Positions 52,186 through 60,619 are shown, counted from the stretch's first letter. The stretch is 64,000 nucleotides of DNA from Flavobacterium rhamnosiphilum (GCF_004349195.1 NZ_SMLG01000001.1:186001-250000); one strand, 5' to 3'. The notes: generated from the letters alone by a model not told the origin. A program made the numbers and translations.

Positions 52186-52578
52186 ATGAATTTAAAAAAT
52201 TACAAACCGCTTCTGCCTTTATTGGCACTTGCGGGATTAGCTTATGTTGTTCATCGGGTTGCTTTTTATGTATTAGACATAGATGATGCGACTTTTTATT
52301 ATTCGATAGAAACCCTTTATATGTTGTTTCTGGTTTTGTCTATTATGGTATTTTTGGTTTTGTTAAAAGTCAAAGAACGCAGTTTTGATAACGTGGGTAT
52401 GTCATTTCTTTTGAGTACCAGTATTAAAATGATTGTTTGTTATCTGATTTTAAAGCCTATATTGCAGGCTACAACACAAAACAATGCAATAGAGAAAAAG
52501 AATTTTTTTATGATGTTTATTCTCTTTTTAGCAATTGAAACCGTATTAACAATACGTATATTAAACGAAAAGCAATAA
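52186..52578 (+). CDS. Small membrane protein upstream of atpB (possible ATP synthase subunit I)
   Basis: 130 residues from the ATG at 52186 (MNLKNYKPLLPLLALAGLAYVVHRVAFYVL); a longer frame reaches 9 codons further but without a sensible start. Four membrane segments (about 7-28, 43-60, 71-90 and 98-115). It sits between AtpZ and atpB, where the AtpI-type protein is expected. No motif identifies it, so subunit I is inference from position and topology. Confidence 0.7.
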   Translation: MNLKNYKPLLPLLALAGLAYVVHRVAFYVLDIDDATFYYSIETLYMLFLVLSIMVFLVLLKVKERSFDNVGMSFLLSTSIKMIVCYLILKPILQATTQNNAIEKKNFFMMFILFLAIETVLTIRILNEKQ

Positions 52579-52626
52579 ATATGTTATTCAAGGAACAAAT
52601 CCATCAAAAATAATTTTTTATATTCT

Positions 52627-52655
52627 TTTGAATATTAATAAAAGATGTACATTTG
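52627..52655 (+). promoter_or_regulatory. Promoter of the atpBEFHAG operon (TTTG-N17-TACATTTG)
   Basis: TTTG (52627-52630) and TACATTTG (52648-52655) are 17 bp apart, which fits the Bacteroidota promoter consensus, and are followed by CACC. The -7 box ends 43 bp before the atpB ATG. It is the best promoter match in the window. Confidence 0.7.
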
Positions 52656-52698
52656 CACCAAATTTCAGAAACGTAATAAATTAAGATAATTAACTGTT

Positions 52699-53829
52699 AT
52701 GGTGATTTCAAACAAACCACTTAGATTTATAGTAGCGACTTTAGTAGCCTGTCTTCCCTTAATGAGTTTTGCAAATCCTGAACAGGATTCTGTGAAAGTA
52801 AAAACAGAAGTTGCTCATGAGGCAACCGAAGGAGCTCATGCTGAACCAACAGATGTAAAATCTAAAATAAAAGAGTTCATCAATCATCACCTTTTAGATG
52901 CGCATGATTTTACCTTTTCGGCAAATGAAGAAACGGGTGAACATTATGGTTTTTCATTGCCAATTATTCTTTGGGATAATGGTTTACAAGTATTTTCTTC
53001 TTCAAAATTTCATCATGGTGAAGAAGTTGCAGAACACAATGGAAACTTCTACGTATTGCACCACGAAAAAATATATAAAACGGAGGCTGATGGCGCTTTA
53101 ACAGAAGAGCACGGTCATCCTACAAATGCTAGACCATTGGATTTTTCTATCACTAAAAGTGTTGTGGGGATTTTGGGTATAGCTATTGTGATGTTTTTGT
53201 TATTTACAGGATTAGCTAAATCATACAGTAAAAATAATGGTATTGCATCAGGTGCAGGACGTTTCTTTGAACCACTTGTTCTTTATGTAAGAGACGAAAT
53301 TGCTATACCAAATATTGGAGAAAAACATTATAAAAAATACATGAGTTATTTATTGACTATATTTTTCTTTATATTGTTTTTAAATATTCTTGGATTAATG
53401 CCATTTGGATTCAATGTAACCGGAAATTTCACTATTACAGCTTCTTTGGCAATATTGACCTATTTAATAACAACCTTTACGGCTAATAAAAATTATTGGG
53501 GACACATTTTCTGGATGCCAGGTGTGCCAACTCCAATGAAATTTATTTTGGCTCCAATTGAATTATTAGGAACAATTATCAAACCATTTTCATTAATGAT
53601 ACGTTTGTACGCTAACATGGTTGCGGGTCACGTAGTTTTGATGAGTATCATTGGTTTAATGTTTATCTTTAAAAGCTGGATTGGAAGCACGCTGTCTTTT
53701 GGATTAGCTTTTGTACTTTCTATTCTTGAGATATTAGTGGCTTTTTTACAAGCGTATATTTTTACCATGTTATCTGCCCTTTATTTTGGAGCAGGAAACG
53801 AAGAGCATCATCACGACGAAGCTCATTAA
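52699..53829 (+). CDS. atpB: F0F1 ATP synthase subunit a
   Basis: 376 residues, longer than the 271 of E. coli because of an N-terminal secreted region (signal-like MVISNKPLRFIVATLVACLPLMSFA, then a His/Glu-rich extracytoplasmic segment to about 150). The catalytic core follows with five or six membrane helices. The essential arginine is in MIRLYANMVAGHVVL (Arg302), next to the c-ring. It ends with a His-rich tail (GNEEHHHDEAH). First gene of the rightward atp set, directly after the promoter at 52627-52655. Confidence 0.95.
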   Translation: MVISNKPLRFIVATLVACLPLMSFANPEQDSVKVKTEVAHEATEGAHAEPTDVKSKIKEFINHHLLDAHDFTFSANEETGEHYGFSLPIILWDNGLQVFSSSKFHHGEEVAEHNGNFYVLHHEKIYKTEADGALTEEHGHPTNARPLDFSITKSVVGILGIAIVMFLLFTGLAKSYSKNNGIASGAGRFFEPLVLYVRDEIAIPNIGEKHYKKYMSYLLTIFFFILFLNILGLMPFGFNVTGNFTITASLAILTYLITTFTANKNYWGHIFWMPGVPTPMKFILAPIELLGTIIKPFSLMIRLYANMVAGHVVLMSIIGLMFIFKSWIGSTLSFGLAFVLSILEILVAFLQAYIFTMLSALYFGAGNEEHHHDEAH

Positions 53830-53929
53830 AAAAGTTAAAAGTTAAGAGTTATTTGTCGGGAAGTTTTCAACACATAACATTTAACCAATAACCATTAAAA
53901 AAGAATGTTTAATTTTTAATATATATATT

Positions 53930-54118
53930 ATGCAAATTCCAGAAATTGTAGGAGCAGGATTAATTGTAATCGGAGCAGGTTTAGGTATTGGTAGAATTGG
54001 TGGTTCAGCAATGGACGCTATTGCTCGTCAACCAGAAGCTTCAGGAAAAATCCAAACAGCTATGCTTATTGCAGCTGCACTTATTGAAGGTATTGGTTTC
54101 GCGGCTTTATTCGCTTAA
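53930..54118 (+). CDS. atpE: F0F1 ATP synthase subunit c
   Basis: 62 residues, shorter than most c subunits (70-80) but complete. Two membrane helices joined by the RQPEASGK loop (33-40); Gly-rich helix 1 (GAGLGIGRIGG, 15-25) and the ion-binding glutamate at residue 53 (LIEGIG) are intact. Forms the rotor ring. It is preceded by a 100-bp AT-rich leader and followed by a strong hairpin before atpF. Confidence 0.95.
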   Translation: MQIPEIVGAGLIVIGAGLGIGRIGGSAMDAIARQPEASGKIQTAMLIAAALIEGIGFAALFA

Positions 54119-54129
54119 TTAAAACTAAA

Positions 54130-54172
54130 AAAACAATAGTTGCAACGGTTGGTTGTAACTATTGTTTTTAAA
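54130..54172 (+). terminator. Strong hairpin between atpE and atpF (attenuator-like)
   Basis: AAAACAATAGTTGCAAC (54130-54146), a 5-nt loop and GTTGTAACTATTGTTTT (54152-54168): a 17-bp stem with one G-U, followed by TTTAAAA. It looks like an intrinsic terminator inside the operon, placed right after the c-subunit gene. Confidence 0.7.
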
Positions 54173-54204
54173 ATTAAAACATTAAAAATTTATAATTAGA
54201 TATA

Positions 54205-54705
54205 ATGGATAAGTTAATAAATGATTTTTCGTTTGGTTTGTTTATTTGGCAGATAGCAATATTTGTTGGATTAATACTCTTGTTAAAAAAATTCGCTTGG
54301 AAGCCAATTCTTGATGCAGTTAATGATAGAGAAGAAGGAATTAAAAATGCATTACTTTCTGCTGAAAATGCTAGAAAAGAAATGCAAAATCTTCAAGCTG
54401 ACAACCAACGTATTTTACAAGAAGCAAGATTAGAGCGTGACAACATGCTTAAAGATGCTCGTGAAATGAAAGAAAAAATGGTTGCTGATGCTAAAAACGA
54501 AGCGCAGGTTCAAGGTCTGAAAATGATCGAACAAGCGAAAGCAGCAATTGAAAGCGAAAAAAATGCAGCAATGGCAGAATTGAAATTACAAGTTTCAACG
54601 TTATCATTGAGTATCGCAGAAAAAATATTGAAAGACGAATTATCTAACAAAGAAGCTCAAACTAAATTAGTTGAGAAAATGTTAGGTGACGTAAAGTTAA
54701 ACTAA
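54205..54705 (+). CDS. atpF: F0F1 ATP synthase subunit b
   Basis: 166 residues. One N-terminal membrane helix (about 10-29; FSFGLFIWQIAIFVGLILLLKKFAWKPILDAVNDREEGIKNAL) and a long charged coiled coil (about 30-145), the stator stalk. The W-K-P-I-L-D-A-V-x-x-R-E motif is conserved. It starts 33 bp after the hairpin and is followed by atpH after 5 bp. Confidence 0.95.
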   Translation: MDKLINDFSFGLFIWQIAIFVGLILLLKKFAWKPILDAVNDREEGIKNALLSAENARKEMQNLQADNQRILQEARLERDNMLKDAREMKEKMVADAKNEAQVQGLKMIEQAKAAIESEKNAAMAELKLQVSTLSLSIAEKILKDELSNKEAQTKLVEKMLGDVKLN

Positions 54706-54710
54706 CAATT

Positions 54711-55244
54711 ATGGCAAGTACAAGAGCAGCAATTCGTTATGCAAAAGCAATTTTAGACTTAGCAAACTCAAAAGGTGTTGCCGAAGTTGTAAATAACGAC
54801 ATGAAATCTATTGCTTCGACAATTAATGGTAATTTGGAATTGAGTACTTTTATTCAAAATCCTACCATGAAAGTGGAAGTGAAAGAAAAAGCACTGTTAG
54901 AAGTTTTTGCAGGTATCAATGGCGTAACTCAAGGGTTGTTTCATTTGTTATTTGAAAACAAAAGATTCGAAATTCTAGAAGCAATTGCAATAGAATACAG
55001 TAAATTATCTGACATTATGAATGGTGTTGAAGTAGCTCAGGTTACTACAGCTATTCCTATGGATGTAGCATTAGAAGCACAAGTTTTGGCTAAAATTGCA
55101 ACCCTTTCGGATAAAAAAATCACAATCGAAAATATAGTAGATGCTTCAATTATTGGAGGATTTATCTTAAGAATAGGTGACAAGCAATACAACGCTTCAG
55201 TAGCCAACAGATTACAAGTATTAAAAAGAGAGTTAAGTAATTAG
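54711..55244 (+). CDS. atpH: F0F1 ATP synthase subunit delta
   Basis: 177 residues. N-terminal helical bundle (about 1-105; TRAAIRYAKAILDLANSKG) and C-terminal domain (about 110-177) with IVDASIIGGFILRIGDKQYNASVANRLQVLKREL, the conserved end of the delta/OSCP family. It joins the stator to the alpha/beta ring. Confidence 0.94.
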   Translation: MASTRAAIRYAKAILDLANSKGVAEVVNNDMKSIASTINGNLELSTFIQNPTMKVEVKEKALLEVFAGINGVTQGLFHLLFENKRFEILEAIAIEYSKLSDIMNGVEVAQVTTAIPMDVALEAQVLAKIATLSDKKITIENIVDASIIGGFILRIGDKQYNASVANRLQVLKRELSN

Positions 55245-55282
55245 TTTTATTGCACATTTAAGTGTCTAAATTATAAATTAAG

Positions 55283-56860
55283 ATGGCGGAAATCAAACCT
55301 GCTGAAATTTCAGCAATATTAAGAAAGCAAGTAGAAGGTTTTGAATCTGGTGCTACACTAGAAGAAGTAGGAACGGTACTTCAAGTTGGAGATGGTATTG
55401 CTCGTGTTTACGGGCTTTCTAATGTTCAATACGGGGAATTAGTAGAATTTGACAATGGCTTAGAAGCGATTGTTTTGAATCTTGAAGAAGACAATGTTGG
55501 TGTGGTACTTTTAGGACCATCAACAGGAATCAAAGAAGGTTCAACTGCAAAAAGAACGCAACGTATTGCTTCTCTTAAAGTAGGAGAACAAATGGTAGGT
55601 CGTGTAGTAAACACGCTTGGTTTTCCAATTGATGGAAAAGGACCAATCGGTGGAGATTTATACGAGATGCCTTTGGAAAGAAAAGCTCCTGGAGTTATCT
55701 TCCGTCAACCAGTTACTGAACCATTACAAACAGGTATTAAAGCAGTAGATGCTATGATTCCAGTTGGTCGTGGACAACGTGAGCTAGTTATTGGTGACCG
55801 TCAAACAGGTAAATCAACTGTTTGTATCGATACCATCTTAAATCAAAAAGAATTTTACGATGCTGGGAAACCAGTATTCTGTATATATGTTGCAATTGGA
55901 CAAAAAGCGTCAACTGTAGCAGGAATTGCTAAAATGTTAGAAGAAAAAGGAGCAATGGCGTATACCATTATTGTTGCTGCTAATGCTTCTGATCCAGCTC
56001 CGATGCAAGTGTATGCTCCTTTCGCAGGTGCTGCAATTGGGGAATATTTTAGAGATTCAGGCCGTCCGGCTTTAATTGTTTATGATGATTTATCTAAACA
56101 AGCTGTTGCGTATCGTGAGGTTTCTCTTTTATTAAGAAGACCACCGGGACGTGAGGCATATCCTGGAGACGTTTTCTACTTACACAGTAGATTATTAGAG
56201 CGTGCTTGTAAAGTAATTGCAGATGATGGAATTGCTAAAAACATGAACGATTTACCAGATTCATTGAAATCAATTGTAAAAGGTGGTGGTTCTCTTACTG
56301 CTTTACCAATTATTGAAACTCAAGCTGGTGACGTTTCTGCTTATATCCCAACAAACGTAATTTCGATTACAGATGGTCAAATTTTCTTGGATGGAGATTT
56401 GTTTAACTCTGGGGTTCGTCCGGCAATTAACGTAGGTATTTCGGTATCTCGTGTTGGAGGAAATGCACAAATTAAATCAATGAAAAAGGTAGCAGGTACT
56501 TTAAAACTGGATCAAGCACAATTCCGTGAATTGGAAGCGTTTGCTAAATTTGGTTCTGATCTAGATGCCGTTACTTTAAACGTAATTGAAAAAGGAAAAA
56601 GAAACGTTGAAATCTTGAAACAAGGTTTGAACGATCCTTATACTGTTGAAGATCAAGTTGCGATTATCTATGCTGGTTCTAAAAACTTATTGAGAAATGT
56701 TCCTGTGAACAAAGTAAGAGAATTTGAGAAAGATTTCTTGGAGTTCTTGAACAACAAACACCGAGCTACTCTTGATGCGTTGAAAGCAGGAAAATTAACA
56801 GACGAAATTACAGATGTAATCGAAACTGTAGCAAAAGAATTATCAGCAAAATATAACTAA
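55283..56860 (+). CDS. atpA: F0F1 ATP synthase subunit alpha
   Basis: 525 residues. Walker A GDRQTGKS at 171-178, P-loop neighbours [17 protein letters not shown] and [30 protein letters not shown] (about 378-391) is the alpha/beta signature. It forms the non-catalytic part of the F1 hexamer. The beta and epsilon genes (atpD, atpC) are not in this operon, as is usual in Bacteroidota. Confidence 0.97.
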   Translation: MAEIKPAEISAILRKQVEGFESGATLEEVGTVLQVGDGIARVYGLSNVQYGELVEFDNGLEAIVLNLEEDNVGVVLLGPSTGIKEGSTAKRTQRIASLKVGEQMVGRVVNTLGFPIDGKGPIGGDLYEMPLERKAPGVIFRQPVTEPLQTGIKAVDAMIPVGRGQRELVIGDRQTGKSTVCIDTILNQKEFYDAGKPVFCIYVAIGQKASTVAGIAKMLEEKGAMAYTIIVAANASDPAPMQVYAPFAGAAIGEYFRDSGRPALIVYDDLSKQAVAYREVSLLLRRPPGREAYPGDVFYLHSRLLERACKVIADDGIAKNMNDLPDSLKSIVKGGGSLTALPIIETQAGDVSAYIPTNVISITDGQIFLDGDLFNSGVRPAINVGISVSRVGGNAQIKSMKKVAGTLKLDQAQFRELEAFAKFGSDLDAVTLNVIEKGKRNVEILKQGLNDPYTVEDQVAIIYAGSKNLLRNVPVNKVREFEKDFLEFLNNKHRATLDALKAGKLTDEITDVIETVAKELSAKYN

Positions 56861-56925
56861 ATTAGGAGTTAAAAGTTATGAGTTAGGAAATCTTCTAACT
56901 CATAACTCCTAACTTATAACTTTTA
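56861..56925. repeat. 13-bp perfect inverted repeat between atpA and atpG
   Basis: AGTTATGAGTTAG (56874-56886), loop GAAATCTT, CTAACTCATAACT (56895-56907), flanked by further TTAGGAGTTA/TAACTCCTAA words. No T-run directly follows, so it is an unlikely full terminator; it may affect RNA stability or processing. Confidence 0.6.
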
Positions 56926-56933
56926 CATAAAGA

Positions 56934-57794
56934 ATGGCAAATTTAAAGGAAATCCGTAATAGAATTACTTCCGTTTCATCAACGATGCAAATTACATCGG
57001 CAATGAAAATGGTTTCTGCAGCAAAGCTAAAGAAAGCACAAGATGCAATCACAGCAATGCGCCCTTATGCCGAAAAATTAACGGAATTATTGCAAAATCT
57101 TTCTGCTACACTTGAAGGTGATGCCGGTGGAGAATTTACAACACAACGTGATATCAAGAAAGTATTACTAGTTGTAGTAACTTCAAATAGAGGTTTGGCA
57201 GGTGCCTTTAATACCAATGCAATTAAAGAAGCTAAAAACCGTGCTGAATTTTACGCAGGCAAGCAAGTAGATATTTTTGCTATTGGAAAAAAAGGAAACG
57301 ATGTTTTGAGTAAAACACTTTCAGTGGTTGACAATCAAAGCGCTATTTTTGATGCTTTGACTTTTGATAATGTAGCTAAGATTTCAGATATGTTGACTGA
57401 GAAATTCGTTTCTGGTGAATATGACAAAATTGAGTTGATTTACAACCAATTTAAAAATGCTGCGACACAAATCGTTCAAACCGAACAATTTTTGCCATTA
57501 GCACCAATAAAATCGGATGTTCCAGTTTCAACAGGAGATTATATTTTTGAGCCTTCAAAAGAAGAAATCGTGTTGACTTTGATTCCAAAATCATTAAAAA
57601 CACAATTGTACAAAGGAATTCGCGATTCATTTGCTTCCGAGCACGGAGCGCGTATGACAGCGATGCACAAAGCAACTGATAATGCAACGGAATTGAGAAA
57701 TCAATTGAAATTAACGTACAATAAAGCACGTCAGGCTTCTATTACTAATGAAATCTTAGAGATTGTTGGTGGAGCGGAAGCATTGAATGGATAA
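56934..57794 (+). CDS. atpG: F0F1 ATP synthase subunit gamma
   Basis: 286 residues. N-terminal coiled coil (ANLKEIRNRITSVSSTMQITSAMKMVSAAKLKKAQDA) and C-terminal coiled coil (MTAMHKATDNATELRNQLKLTYNKARQASITNEILEIVGGAEAL) are the conserved gamma ends; the central Rossmann-like domain begins VLLVVVTSNRGLAGAFN. Central rotor shaft of the enzyme. Last gene of the atp set, followed by a strong terminator. Confidence 0.96.
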   Translation: MANLKEIRNRITSVSSTMQITSAMKMVSAAKLKKAQDAITAMRPYAEKLTELLQNLSATLEGDAGGEFTTQRDIKKVLLVVVTSNRGLAGAFNTNAIKEAKNRAEFYAGKQVDIFAIGKKGNDVLSKTLSVVDNQSAIFDALTFDNVAKISDMLTEKFVSGEYDKIELIYNQFKNAATQIVQTEQFLPLAPIKSDVPVSTGDYIFEPSKEEIVLTLIPKSLKTQLYKGIRDSFASEHGARMTAMHKATDNATELRNQLKLTYNKARQASITNEILEIVGGAEALNG

Positions 57795-57817
57795 TAAAAA
57801 TTTATTCAAATATATAA

Positions 57818-57848
57818 AGAGCCACGCATTGCGTGGCTCTTTTTTTGC
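57818..57848 (+). terminator. Intrinsic terminator of the atp operon
   Basis: AGAGCCACGC (57818-57827), loop ATT, GCGTGGCTCT (57831-57840): a perfect 10-bp GC-rich stem followed by T7. It is 23 bp past the atpG stop codon. Confidence 0.92.
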
Positions 57849-57881
57849 TTAATTTTATAGTTTAAAACAATACTAGGAAGA

Positions 57882-58325
57882 ATGAAATTAGAAATTAGAG
57901 AACTGACCACATTAGAGGAAATGCTTAGCAACATTGAGGTAATGCGGTTTTTATATCCCACATTTACGGTAGAAAAATACGAATCGTATCTGGTTGAAAT
58001 GATTCCGCATAATTACAAGCAAGTAGCCGTTTTTGAAAATGAGGTTTGTGTGGCTGTTACTGGATTTTGGTCTGGAACAAAACTTTGGTCTGGAAAATAC
58101 ATAGAGATTGATAATTTTATTGTTCATCCGGATCACCGTTCCAAAGGTTTGGGCAAAATGATGACAGATTATATTGATGTTAAGGCCAAAGAAACCGGTT
58201 GTACAATGATTGTTTTGGATGCTTTTACCGGAAATTTCACCGCACATCGTTTTTATTACAACCAAGGATATGTCCCAAAAGGATTTCATTTTCTTAAAAT
58301 CTTAAACGAAGAAGGATTAAGCTAA
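57882..58325 (+). CDS. GNAT family N-acetyltransferase
   Basis: 147 residues. GNAT core: YIEIDNFIVHPDHRSKGLGKMMTDYIDVKAKETGC (about 70-104) with the acetyl-CoA loop R/Q-x-x-G-x-G/A (RSKGLGK), then VLDAFTGNFTAHRFYYNQGY near the C-terminus. The substrate (amine of a small molecule or protein) is unknown. It is 11 bp upstream of a lipoprotein gene on the same strand. Confidence 0.9.
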   Translation: MKLEIRELTTLEEMLSNIEVMRFLYPTFTVEKYESYLVEMIPHNYKQVAVFENEVCVAVTGFWSGTKLWSGKYIEIDNFIVHPDHRSKGLGKMMTDYIDVKAKETGCTMIVLDAFTGNFTAHRFYYNQGYVPKGFHFLKILNEEGLS

Positions 58326-58336
58326 ATAATAAAAGT

Positions 58337-58873
58337 ATGAAAGGATATAAAACAGTTGTTTTCTTATTTATAATTGCAATTAGCTTAACTTTTTGTGCCA
58401 TGAAACAAGACTCGAGTCCCGATAAATATCGGGAAGAACTGGCGAAGCAAGTTCAAACTGATTTTCCGCAGGAAATAAAATCGGTTTATTTCCAGAAATG
58501 GATTGGTGGACGAGAAGAAACAGGGAGCGGAATCAACTTTTATATTGAATTTAAAAAACCGCTTTCAGGGAATATTAAGCTGAAGAAAATTTATTTTCAT
58601 AATCAAGAATCGAGTCTTGAAGAAGTTACCAAAAACACATTTGTGGCACATTTTTATCAAAGAAATAAAAGTTTCGATTTGATTATGGACAAAGATTCCT
58701 TAAAAGAATATGGAAACAAAGCGCCAATAATAGTGAAACCGAAATTCGCTTTAAAACCAAACGAAGCCCTGTTAGAATATAAGAAAAAGGGCAAAACACA
58801 GTTCTTCAAGATCAGTAATCCAAAAGAAAGACCAATGATTGCCTATCCATCGATGAATAAACCAAAAGATTAG
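58337..58873 (+). CDS. Lipoprotein of unknown function
   Basis: 178 residues. The signal MKGYKTVVFLFIIAISLTFCAMK has lipobox LTFC (Cys20). The mature part is mixed beta/alpha with IKSVYFQKWIGGREETGSGINFYIEFKKPLSGNIKLKKIYFHNQ; I do not recognise a family. A TCCCGATA-AA-TATCGGGA palindrome lies in the coding sequence just after the lipobox (58416-58433), coding for SPDKYRE. It follows the GNAT gene by 11 bp. Confidence 0.75.
   Translation: MKGYKTVVFLFIIAISLTFCAMKQDSSPDKYREELAKQVQTDFPQEIKSVYFQKWIGGREETGSGINFYIEFKKPLSGNIKLKKIYFHNQESSLEEVTKNTFVAHFYQRNKSFDLIMDKDSLKEYGNKAPIIVKPKFALKPNEALLEYKKKGKTQFFKISNPKERPMIAYPSMNKPKD
58416..58433. repeat. Coding-embedded palindrome TCCCGATA-AA-TATCGGGA
   Basis: An 8-bp perfect stem with a 2-nt loop, in the linker just after the lipobox Cys. 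It shares the TCCCGA..TCGGGA ends with the copies at 18140, 32028 and 37403 but has a different middle. Confidence 0.7.
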
Positions 58874-58911
58874 TTATTTTTGTTTTTATAAATAGTAATA
58901 GACACATCATT

Positions 58912-60378
58912 TTGGGATTATATAAAAATCTTTTTAAACAGACTGCCATTTATGGATTGGTTACGGTCATACCAAGAATGTTCAGTTTTATACTGGTTCC
59001 ATTGTACACAGATCTGCTTCCTAAAGCCGAATATGGTAAGGTTTCTGTCATTTTTGCCTGCATGATTTTCTTCAATGTTATTCTTGCATACGGGATGGAA
59101 ACAGCTTTCTTTAGATTTTACAGTAAGGAAACAGACAAGAATTCAGTTGTGGAAACAACATCCGTTTCGCTTTTTTGGACTTCCATTTCGTTTTTATTCA
59201 TAGCCTTATTATTCCGAAATAAATTAGCTGTTTGGTCTGGAATTGATGCTCAATATATCACGTACACCATCTGGATTTTAGTCCTTGATGCCTTGGTGAT
59301 TGTTCCGTTTTCTAAAGTAAGAGTCAATCAGCAACCCATAAAATATGCCATAATCAAAATTGGAAATGTTGCAATCTATCTGGTTCTAAACCTTTTCTTT
59401 TTGAGCTATTTACCGGTAATTGCACAATCAAATCCGGACAGTTTTTTAAGTTCTTTTTACATAGAAGATTTTCAAATAGGCTATATTTTTGCGTCTAATA
59501 TCGTTGCGAGCTTAGTTACATTCCTGATACTTTCCCCTAATTACCTTTTGCTGAAATGGCAGTTTGATTACAAGCTTTGGAAACGAATGATGGAGTATGG
59601 TTTGCCTATTATGGTTGCCGGAATCGCATTTGCCATCAACGAACAATTCGACAAAATTCTGTTATGGAAATTATTGCCTGCAAATATTGCTGATGCCGAA
59701 GTAGGAGTATATTCCGCGTGTTATAAACTCGGTTTGTTCATGGTTTTGTACCGTACGGCCTATACATTGGGAATCGAGCCTTTCTTTTTTAGCCACGCTG
59801 ATAATCAGGATGCGCCTCAAACTTACGCCACGATTACCAAGTATTTTGTCATTTTTGGCTCTTTTATTTTACTGTCGGTAATCGTTTTTGCCGATGTTTT
59901 AAAATACATCATGATTCAGGACGAGTCGTATTGGGAAGCCATGAAAGTGGTGCCATTGATTATTCTGGCTAACTTTTTCCTGGGCATTTACACCAATCTT
60001 TCTGTTTGGTACAAACTGATAGACAAAACCCATATTGGCGCCTATATTTCTATCATTGGCGCCATAATTACACTTGCGTTAAATTACCTGCTAATCCCAA
60101 CAATGAGCTATTACGGCTCAGCAATTGCCACGATTGCGGCTTATGGAAGCATGATGTTTATCTCCTACTATTTTGGAAATAAATATTACCCCATTCCGTA
60201 TGATACGAACAAAATAGCCATGTATCTATTGATTTCAATAGGATTTTCGGCAGTTTCATTTTATGGCTTCAGAGAAAATTATTATGTCGGAATCCCATTA
60301 TTGCTTGCATTTATGTATTTTATATACCACAACGAAAAAGAATTATTAACCAAAATTTTGAACCGAAAAAAAAATTAG
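58912..60378 (+). CDS. Polysaccharide flippase (MOP/Wzx family)
   Basis: 488 residues from a TTG at 58912 (MGLYKNLFKQTAIYGLVTVIPRMFSFILVPLYTDLLPKAEYGKVSVIF); there is no ATG before the conserved N-terminus. About 14 membrane segments. GLYKNLFKQTAIYGL and the C-terminal IPTMSYYGSAIATIAAYG are typical of the Bacteroidota oligosaccharide flippases near dut. A second flippase in the window is at 22515; this one lies outside the polysaccharide cluster and may serve LPS or another glycan. Confidence 0.88.
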   Translation: MGLYKNLFKQTAIYGLVTVIPRMFSFILVPLYTDLLPKAEYGKVSVIFACMIFFNVILAYGMETAFFRFYSKETDKNSVVETTSVSLFWTSISFLFIALLFRNKLAVWSGIDAQYITYTIWILVLDALVIVPFSKVRVNQQPIKYAIIKIGNVAIYLVLNLFFLSYLPVIAQSNPDSFLSSFYIEDFQIGYIFASNIVASLVTFLILSPNYLLLKWQFDYKLWKRMMEYGLPIMVAGIAFAINEQFDKILLWKLLPANIADAEVGVYSACYKLGLFMVLYRTAYTLGIEPFFFSHADNQDAPQTYATITKYFVIFGSFILLSVIVFADVLKYIMIQDESYWEAMKVVPLIILANFFLGIYTNLSVWYKLIDKTHIGAYISIIGAIITLALNYLLIPTMSYYGSAIATIAAYGSMMFISYYFGNKYYPIPYDTNKIAMYLLISIGFSAVSFYGFRENYYVGIPLLLAFMYFIYHNEKELLTKILNRKKN

Positions 60379-60396
60379 AACTTAATTTAAATTTTT

Positions 60397-60570
60397 AGGA
60401 GCTATTTCCTGCTATTCGTTGCAAATGAAATTCACTGAACTCAAATGAAAATAAAAGTATAGTGAAGTAATCTTTTCCTTTTTAAAGAAAAAAGGAAAAG
60501 GATTTCCACTGCAAACGAAGTTCAAAGAACTCCGCTGATAAATAGAAATCAAGTGATGTAATCAGGGCTA
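60397..60570. repeat. Composite intergenic repeat with two related insertions
   Basis: The base element reads GGAGCTATTTCCTGCTATTC..TTGCAA, then AATCTTTTCC-hairpin-GGAAAAGGATTTCC, ACTGCAA and TCAGGGCTA. It is interrupted at two equivalent points (TGCAA / TC). The inserts are 60425-60470 (46 bp) and 60515-60561 (47 bp); they are similar to each other (GAAxTTCAxxGAACTC..., ending in GTAA). I recall uninterrupted relatives of the base element in other Flavobacterium genomes. Confidence 0.55.
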
Positions 60571-60599
60571 TAATCAAAAAAATCCAAAACAATATGTAT

Positions 60600-60619
60600 G
60601 GACAAGTCGCGACTTGTCC
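60600..60619. repeat. 20-bp perfect palindrome
   Basis: GGACAAGTCGCGACTTGTCC is perfectly self-complementary. It lies 18 bp before the dut ATG and is more GC-rich than the flanks. Possible repeat or operator. Confidence 0.6.

Noticed and set aside
54205..57794. Loss of atpD and atpC as an anomaly
   Set aside because: Separate placement of the beta and epsilon genes is usual in Bacteroidota, so their absence here is not remarkable.
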